Below, piece after piece: positions 5,045 through 9,807 of a DNA stretch of 9,807 bases. The stretch is taken from positions 1 to 9,807 of the forward strand of contig CALDWC010000098.1 of assembly GCA_937923945.1 (NCBI GenBank), read 5' to 3'. This DNA is from an uncultured Treponema sp. (GTDB lineage: Bacteria; Spirochaetota; Spirochaetia; Treponematales; Treponemataceae). Position 1 is the first letter of the stretch, and every line of letters begins with the position of its first letter. Both the position numbers and the translations under genes were made by a program. A model generated the notes under the pieces. The model was not told where the DNA came from. It made no database searches and saw only the letters and a program-made list of their open reading frames with translations.

Positions 5045-7624
5045 ATGAGTAAATATTTTAAGTTTATGTTTAGTGCTTTTATAGCATTATTTTTTTTAAG
5101 TTTATTTTCTTGTAAAGGGAATATAACAGGAAATGATAATAAAAATGTATGGGGGGGTAAAATTTCGAATACAAAGCCATGGAGCGTAGAAAATTTTATT
5201 ATAGAAGATGATGTAATTTACGGCTTTTCAGAACTAGGTGCCGAAAAATTAAAAACTACGCCCCTTGTAGTTTTACCTAGTTTAAATTCTGAAGGTAAAC
5301 AAATTACTAGAATTGCAGCATATGCTTTTAACCCAAAAAAACATTCTGAAATAAGTGATTGGGGTGTGGGCGAAAAAGATGTTGATGGTTTTGATGTAAA
5401 AGATTTAGGTCAAGAATTTTCTTATCAGTTTAAGGCTCTTGTTATTCCAAAAGGGTATGAAATAATTGGACAAGATGCTTTTACTTGGAATAGCGAACTT
5501 AACGAAGTAGTCTTTGCTGATACTATCAAACTTATTAGTGAATATGCTTTTGCTCATACAAAAATTAATACACTTAATCTACCTAAAAACCTTGAAACTA
5601 TAAACGACTCAGCTTTTTTTGATGCAAACATTGAAGGTGTTTTAACTTTACCTGAAAATCTAAGGCATATTGGAGAACGAAGCTTTAAGAGTAATCGTAT
5701 TACTAACATAAAATTTTTAGGCGAGGCATTGAGTTTTATTCCAGAAGAAAGTTTTAGTGATAATAAACTTAAAAGTATAAAGATACCTAATTCTATTACA
5801 AAAATACACGATCAAGCTTTTTTTGGAAATGATGGCGAAAGAGAATATGGATATTTTCTAATCATTAACACAAAAAATAAAGATAAAAACAACAGTATAT
5901 TAAAGGATGGTATTAGTTTTTATGTTGATCCAGATGAAAATAAAAAAGTAAACCTTAACGAAATAGAGTTTACTAAATGGCTAGCAAAGGATTTTTCGTA
6001 TGATGGACAAACAATTACAGGATTTTCAAATAGTGGAAAAATTAAGATACGCGAAAATAAAAATTTAATACTTCCAGATAAAAATTTAAATGGAAAAGAA
6101 ATTTTAAAAATAGCTGCAAATGCTTTTAGAAATGTAGATTTCGATGCATCTACATATAAAAAGTATGATATTGAAAGTATAAATATTCCAATAACAGTTA
6201 AAGAAATTGATGATTACGCTTTTCAATCTAACAACATAAAAAAAATAGTCTTCGGAAGCGAAAGTAATATGGACGAGCTTGCATTAGAAAGAATTGGACT
6301 TGGTGCTTTTATGAATAATAAACTAGTAAGCCTTGATTTTATGATGAATGCAAATACCTTAAAAACAATTGATAATGCTGCTTTCCATATGAATAGTATT
6401 GAACAGTTATTCGTACCGGGTACTGTTGAAAAAATCGGTTTTTCAGCTTTTAGAGAAAACCAAATAAACACATTGTATTTTATGCCCGGAAATGATGGCA
6501 AAAGTAGTGTAAGTGAAATAGGTGAAATGACTTTTGCCAAAAATCAAATTACTGATCTTACACTACCTGAAAAATTAAAGGTAGTTCCAGTGCAAGCATT
6601 TACTAATAACAATATTAAAGATCTTACATTACCTGAAGGGCTGGAAAAAATAGAATATCAAGCATTTGCACTGAATAAACTGGAAGGGCTTCCTTTACCT
6701 AACAGTTTAAAGGAAATAGCCTTTAATGCGTTTGACGCAAATCCAAGTGCAGAAAAACCTGTACCTGTATCACTTACAACAACAAATAATAACGCACAAG
6801 CATTAGCAGATGGCGACAATTTTTGCATTGATGAAAATGACAAAGTTACAGAAACTGAAAAAACTAAATTACAAAAACTGATTTCGGATATAGAAAAAAT
6901 CGAAAAAAGCGAATTGCGTGCAAGTACTCAAAAGCAATATGCCGATATGGAAGTAAGTTTAAAAGCTTTATTAGGTGATACAAAACTTTCAAAAGCGAAA
7001 GCCTTAAAGTTTATAAAAGAAGCTTGCTGGTTTATGACAAGAGTAAACTTAGATAAAAAAATAAATCTTGCAGAAAAAGCTTTAAAAATAGCAAGCAATG
7101 AAAAAACTTCAAAGTTATTAAAAATGAAATATGATTATGCAGTTAAATCTTATAATAATATTGCAGTTGAAGGAGAGAAATTAACACGATTAGAAAAAGA
7201 AATAAGCTACTTAACAGACTTAGTAAATAATAGTGGAGAAATTGCTAGCACTACAATGAAGCAAGGTCATCACGAATTAAAAAGCCCTCTTCCAATTCCT
7301 CCATATCATATAGGTGTTAATGTATATTTTAAAGCTGATGGTAGTATCTATTATTGTTTAGATATGAGTTACCTTATAGGCGAGGGAACTACAAATAAAT
7401 ACGGTAGACCTGTAGAAAATGTAGATGAAGATAATGAAGGTTACCATGTTTTTGCCATTGATACTTTAGATAAATATGAAGGAAAAACTGCTGACGAAAT
7501 TATAAAAAATACATTTGAAACATTTGCAAAAGAAAATGGAATTGAACTTAACGACACTAATCGCTATCACATAGAAGGAATGTTTAAAGCTATACAAGAT
7601 GCGTGCAATGATTTTAAAAAATAA
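5045..7624 (+). CDS. BspA-type leucine-rich-repeat surface lipoprotein
   Basis: An 859-residue protein. Residues 1-22 form a signal peptide ending in the lipobox-like SLFSC, with C23 as the lipidated cysteine; spirochaetes tolerate the F at -2. Two LRR_5/BspA (TpLRR-type) blocks follow, at about 50-270 and 315-565, with many I-x-x-x-A-F and L-P-x-x-L-x-x-I units (for example ALNKLEGLPLPNSLKEIAFNAF around 541-563). Each block opens with a similar cap, GFS...LPxxNxxGK-x-I-x-x-IA-x-AF (about 60-95 and 326-361), so the LRR region looks internally duplicated. Residues ~597-735 are Lys/Glu-rich helices, likely coiled coil. Residues ~740-859 form an unrecognised C-terminal domain. Treponemal BspA-like proteins of this kind mediate adhesion to host matrix, cells or other oral bacteria. 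It is very AT-rich, with its own promoter and an AGGAG ribosome site. Function is inferred from the family. Confidence 0.88.
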   Translation: MSKYFKFMFSAFIALFFLSLFSCKGNITGNDNKNVWGGKISNTKPWSVENFIIEDDVIYGFSELGAEKLKTTPLVVLPSLNSEGKQITRIAAYAFNPKKHSEISDWGVGEKDVDGFDVKDLGQEFSYQFKALVIPKGYEIIGQDAFTWNSELNEVVFADTIKLISEYAFAHTKINTLNLPKNLETINDSAFFDANIEGVLTLPENLRHIGERSFKSNRITNIKFLGEALSFIPEESFSDNKLKSIKIPNSITKIHDQAFFGNDGEREYGYFLIINTKNKDKNNSILKDGISFYVDPDENKKVNLNEIEFTKWLAKDFSYDGQTITGFSNSGKIKIRENKNLILPDKNLNGKEILKIAANAFRNVDFDASTYKKYDIESINIPITVKEIDDYAFQSNNIKKIVFGSESNMDELALERIGLGAFMNNKLVSLDFMMNANTLKTIDNAAFHMNSIEQLFVPGTVEKIGFSAFRENQINTLYFMPGNDGKSSVSEIGEMTFAKNQITDLTLPEKLKVVPVQAFTNNNIKDLTLPEGLEKIEYQAFALNKLEGLPLPNSLKEIAFNAFDANPSAEKPVPVSLTTTNNNAQALADGDNFCIDENDKVTETEKTKLQKLISDIEKIEKSELRASTQKQYADMEVSLKALLGDTKLSKAKALKFIKEACWFMTRVNLDKKINLAEKALKIASNEKTSKLLKMKYDYAVKSYNNIAVEGEKLTRLEKEISYLTDLVNNSGEIASTTMKQGHHELKSPLPIPPYHIGVNVYFKADGSIYYCLDMSYLIGEGTTNKYGRPVENVDEDNEGYHVFAIDTLDKYEGKTADEIIKNTFETFAKENGIELNDTNRYHIEGMFKAIQDACNDFKK

Positions 7625-7649
7625 AAAATTTTAGGATTGCTAACTTTAT

Positions 7650-7694
7650 AGGCGAGATGACTAGTGAATTGGTTTATGTCTTAGATTCTCGCCT
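7650..7694 (+). terminator. Hairpin after the LRR gene, possible terminator
   Basis: AGGCGAGA (7650-7657) pairs perfectly with TCTCGCCT (7687-7694) across a long 29-nt loop, 26 nt after the LRR stop. There is no T tract, so terminator function is uncertain. An attC identity was considered and rejected. Confidence 0.3.
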
Positions 7695-7721
7695 TACGTA
7701 TACACGCTTGATTCCATAGTT

Positions 7722-7920
7722 ATGAGTACAAAAAACGAAATAAAAAGTATCGCCTTTTAGATCCAAAAAAATAAGGACGCTGAAAAAAGTAGATAAAAAT
7801 AATAATTCTATGGAAATTATAGATGATGGTATTGGCATGACATACGAGGACTTTCAAAATAAATTTTTAAAAATTGGTTATTCAAAAAGGAAAAATGGTG
7901 AATATAATTTTAATTATTAA
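7722..7920 (+). pseudogene. GHKL-type ATPase (HATPase_c-like) relic
   Basis: ATG 7722 opens MSTKNEIKSIAF and hits TAG 7758. Further on, frame 7789-7920 reads VDKNNNSMEIIDDGIGMTYE and then DFQNKFLKIGYSKRKNGEYN, ending at TAA 7918-7920. IIDDGIGM is the ATP-binding G1 box of GHKL ATPases, and F-L-K-I-G-Y-S-K-R is the stretch that usually follows in the large ATP-binding proteins often found in bacterial defence loci. The part between the start and the N box is deleted, at least one frameshift is present near 7782-7790, and everything after SKRK is missing. No function remains. Which GHKL subfamily it came from cannot be told. Confidence 0.6.
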
Positions 7921-7946
7921 TTATTTACAATTGAAATAAAGTAGGA

Positions 7947-8049
7947 TGCATTTATAAAATAAAGAGCATACCGGTAAATAATAAAATGCGGGCAATATTA
8001 CTTGCACGTTATCGCTCATTATAAAGCCTAAAAGGAATAGTCGTGAAAA
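7947..8049 (+). repeat. Repeat B: diverged copy of the ABC-gene 3' flank (3054-3156)
   Basis: It aligns without gaps to 3054-3156 at an offset of 4893 with about seven mismatches, including the last codons and stop of the ABC gene. At AGTCGTGAAAAAT it passes directly into repeat C2. The equivalent of 3157-4457, which holds the attC site and peptide gene, is absent between the two pieces. Confidence 0.85.
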
Positions 8050-8254
8050 ATGGGAAAAGTCGATGAAAATGTATTCGGTATTTTCGTGGAAACTATTTAA
8101 AATTTTTACACCTATTGCATGTGTTTTGTTTGTTATCTATGCAGCTTGGTTGCACAAATATTCGACAATTTCGCTTATCGGTATGGTTATCTATTTGCTC
8201 ATAAATTTTATAGTAACGATGATTCACTGTTACAGAGCACAATATAAAATATGA
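8042..8254 (+). pseudogene. 5'-truncated copy of the second membrane-protein gene
   Basis: It retains REKWEKSMKM and the two following membrane segments, the same as the 4264-4666 gene from ~4454 on. It lacks the original promoter, ribosome site and N-terminal segment. The first in-frame ATG is 8063, which would give 63 residues with no convincing ribosome site. It is joined to repeat B upstream. Confidence 0.7.
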
Positions 8255-8553
8255 AGTTTTCAAAATATAATGTTTTTTATGAGCATGGCGACAACTTTCT
8301 TCTTGTGAATACTAGAACGGGAGCGATGTTTACATTGGATGGCGAGTTAAAACAAAAAGAGAAAGTGGAGATATTTCGTGTATATCTGAAGATGTTGTCA
8401 AAGAATATATAAAAACCTCGTAATTTTATCCGTTTTTCAAAATATCGCGTCTTGCTAAAAAGCTTTTGAAGCAAGTTCAGAAATTACTCATTCCTGATTT
8501 TTCATTGCTCATTGAGTTACACTTCGTCATTCGCTTTTCTCCATAACAATTAT
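8046..8553 (+). repeat. Direct repeat C2 (508 bp), exact copy of 4458-4965
   Basis: Identical to 4458-4965 at every position I read. It contains a 5'-truncated piece of the second membrane-protein gene (open from ATG 8063 to 8254, 63 codons) and a second maturase fragment starting at 8251. It ends ten bases before the -35 of the FGE-fold lipoprotein gene. Confidence 0.93.
8251..8415 (+). pseudogene. Second copy of the maturase N-terminal remnant
   Basis: An exact duplicate of 4663-4827, with the same ATGA overlap with the upstream frame, the same A-run frameshift and the same break-off point. The damage therefore predates the duplication or was copied by gene conversion. It is non-functional. 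Confidence 0.5.
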
Positions 8554-8562
8554 TTGCAAGGC

Positions 8563-8589
8563 TTGACAAAGTGAAAAAAAAAATAAAAT
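8563..8589 (+). promoter_or_regulatory. Promoter of the FGE-fold lipoprotein gene
   Basis: A perfect -35 TTGACA (8563-8568) is followed by TAAAAT (8584-8589) at a short 15-nt spacing; TACTAT (8596-8601) is an alternative. It lies just past the end of repeat C2. GGAGG (8611-8615) sits 7 nt before ATG 8623. Confidence 0.5.
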
Positions 8590-8622
8590 GAAAGGTACTA
8601 TATTTCTTATGGAGGAAATCGT

Positions 8623-9654
8623 ATGAAAAGAAAGTTTTTTTTGCTTGCAAGTGTTTTAACCCTTGCAGTTTTGCTGACGCTTGGCTGCGGGCAAAATGTA
8701 AAAAATGGCCCAAGTGGAAGTGGTTCAAATTCTACACCGACGCCTACACCGCCTACACCTCCAAGCCCATCGCCTATTCCTGCTGACTTTAAGAAAATCC
8801 CTGCGACCGATGGATTTTCTATGGGTAGCGAGGTTGGCGAAGCTGATGAAAAGCCTGTCAGAACAGTAAAGCTAGACGCTTTTTACATGTGCGACCACGA
8901 GGTAACGCAAGCCGAGTACACCGCGATGATGGGTAAGAACAAGAACCCAAGCGAGTTTAAGGGTAGTGATAATTTGCCTGCAGATGGCGAGGTACAAGAA
9001 AACCGTCCCGTAGAAAATGTGAAGTGGTATGAGGCGATTATTTACTGTAATAAACGCAGTGTAAAAGAAGGACTACAGCCGTGCTACTATATGGAAATAG
9101 GCGGAGCGAAAGAAACCGACACCAACAAGTGGCCAATAACACAAGATCCCTATGAAGTTCAGAGAATTCGGAAAATATGGAACACCGGTATAAAGTGCAA
9201 TTGGACAGCTAACGGCTATCGCCTTCCGACCGAAGCAGAGTGGGAGTATGCAGCCCGAGCAGGCTTTACAGGAAACTTGCCATATAGTGGTGCTACCAAG
9301 GAAAGTGATACTGATATAGGCAATTACGCGTGGATCTATGAAAATAGCGATGATAAAACTCACGAGGTAAAAAAGAAAACAGCGAATGCATTCGGGCTGT
9401 ATGATATGACCGGTAACGTGTTTGAATGGTGCTGGGACTGGTACGCAGCCTACGATACAAACCAAACCGACAAGCCAAAAGGTCCCGATAACCCACCGGA
9501 CGGCACGGGTCTGCTGTCGGAGCGCGTTGTACGTGGCGATAGCTATATAAACGCTATAACGTCCGAGCATCGTCCTAGCTACCGTAACAAACCCCAATAC
9601 CCGTACTTCACTTTGAAGTATCTTGGTTTTCGCGTGCTGCGTTCGGTGGAATAG
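8623..9654 (+). CDS. FGE-sulfatase/C-type-lectin-fold lipoprotein, candidate diversified surface protein
   Basis: A 343-residue protein. The signal peptide MKRKFFLLASVLTLAVLLTLG ends at lipobox cysteine C22, followed by a Gly/Ser and Pro/Thr linker (~30-55). Residues ~57-341 are an FGE-sulfatase (SUMF1) domain: FSMGS (65-69), VTQAEY (94-99), RPVENVKW (128-135), YRLPTEAEWEYAARAG (199-214), GLYDMTGNVFEWCWDWY (258-274), RVVRGDSY (301-308) and YLGFRVLRS (333-341). The catalytic cysteines of true formylglycine-generating enzymes are not evident, so a ligand-binding C-type-lectin role is more likely. Treponema TvpA, the target of a diversity-generating retroelement, has the same plan: lipoprotein, this fold, variable residues near the C-terminus. 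Here the C-terminal GGSW motif reads GDSY and the following ~25 residues are atypical. The gene is clearly richer in G+C than its neighbours, which suggests a different origin. Confidence 0.88.
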   Translation: MKRKFFLLASVLTLAVLLTLGCGQNVKNGPSGSGSNSTPTPTPPTPPSPSPIPADFKKIPATDGFSMGSEVGEADEKPVRTVKLDAFYMCDHEVTQAEYTAMMGKNKNPSEFKGSDNLPADGEVQENRPVENVKWYEAIIYCNKRSVKEGLQPCYYMEIGGAKETDTNKWPITQDPYEVQRIRKIWNTGIKCNWTANGYRLPTEAEWEYAARAGFTGNLPYSGATKESDTDIGNYAWIYENSDDKTHEVKKKTANAFGLYDMTGNVFEWCWDWYAAYDTNQTDKPKGPDNPPDGTGLLSERVVRGDSYINAITSEHRPSYRNKPQYPYFTLKYLGFRVLRSVE

Positions 9655-9732
9655 CTGGGATGTTTTCGGGACAAGGACACGCCTGACGGCGGGTACGGCT
9701 ATCTCGGCTTCCGCTTGGCTTGGTATAAATAG
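9655..9732 (+). pseudogene. Ghost C-terminus of a second FGE-fold gene
   Basis: Directly after TAG 9652-9654, and in the same frame, 25 codons read LGCFRDKDTPDGGYGYLGFR then LAWYK, ending at TAG 9730. GYLGFRLAW is the closing strand of an FGE/SUMF1 domain. It aligns with YLGFRVLRS of the live gene but uses different codons (TATCTCGGCTTCCGC against TATCTTGGTTTTCGC), so it is an older paralogue end and not a fresh duplication. Confidence 0.7.
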
Positions 9733-9753
9733 CAAGCTAATTATAAAGCCTAA

Positions 9754-9798
9754 AGGAAACGCTGATTAAAGGCGTGACGCCGTTTAACAGCGTTTCCT
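9754..9798 (+). terminator. Long hairpin after the FGE-fold gene
   Basis: AGGAAACGCTG (9754-9764), TTAAA (9766-9770) and GGCG (9771-9774) pair with CGCC (9778-9781), TTTAA (9783-9787) and CAGCGTTTCCT (9788-9798). This gives a 20-bp stem with one bulged base on each arm and a TGA loop. It could be a terminator, although the following TAATTGTTTC is a poor T tract, or a cruciform. It is preceded by TTATAAAGCCTAAA, shared with repeats A and B. Confidence 0.5.
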
Positions 9799-9807
9799 AA
9801 TTGTTTC

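Noticed and set aside
7638..7694. Possible decayed attC after the LRR gene (GCTAAC ... CTTAGAT)
   Set aside because: Only short scraps of the core boxes match, there is no L''/L' pairing, and the real pairing is AGGCGAGA/TCTCGCCT outside those boxes.
4954..8552. CATAACAATTA at 1233, 4954 and 8542 as a shared recombination core
   Set aside because: Two of the three lie in the same 508-bp duplicate and the third overlaps a stop codon, so only one independent coincidence remains.
9073..9735. Long antisense reading frame opposite the FGE-fold gene (220 codons)
   Set aside because: The + strand protein has clear family motifs throughout; the antisense frame has no recognisable domain and is a product of the gene's higher G+C content.

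Overview
The window looks like an accessory, gene-shuffling stretch of an oral-type Treponema chromosome (T. denticola or a close relative). The evidence is AT-rich DNA, two spirochaete-style lipoproteins (one with BspA-type leucine-rich repeats, one with a formylglycine-generating-enzyme/C-type-lectin fold), a Treponema-style Rpn/PD-(D/E)XK transposase fragment, and one well-formed integron attC site. Every gene that looks real is on the + strand, as expected for a cassette array. No integrase, tRNA, rRNA or CRISPR array is visible.

Layout. 1-250: a broken PD-(D/E)XK transposase start running into inverted-repeat DNA. 251-536: AT-rich spacer with a promoter. 537-1237: an unrecognised protein split by a one-base frameshift in a T tract, followed by a strong terminator hairpin. 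1318-3069: a complete ABC half-exporter. 3182-3248: an attC site. 3354-4827: a small operon of a membrane protein, a 107-residue peptide with cysteine at every seventh residue, a second related membrane protein (frameshifted), and the first ~55 residues of what looks like a radical-SAM/SPASM peptide maturase, which then breaks off. 5045-7624: a large BspA-like LRR lipoprotein. 7650-8553: a hairpin, a GHKL-ATPase relic, a copy of the ABC gene's 3' flank, and a 508-bp exact copy of the end of the peptide operon. 8623-9654: an FGE/C-type-lectin-fold lipoprotein whose last ~35 codons look like a diversified region, followed in frame by the ghost of a second C-terminus and a long hairpin.

How the parts may work together. 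The 3354-4827 operon reads as a RiPP (ribosomally made, post-translationally modified peptide) locus: a Cys-heptad precursor, membrane partners and a maturase, with the upstream ABC exporter as a possible transporter. In this copy the maturase is truncated and one membrane protein is frameshifted, so the system is probably crippled unless a maturase is supplied elsewhere. The two lipoproteins are likely surface adhesin or ligand-binding modules. Each starts just downstream of one copy of the same 508-bp repeat, so homologous recombination could remove the LRR gene or bring in another.
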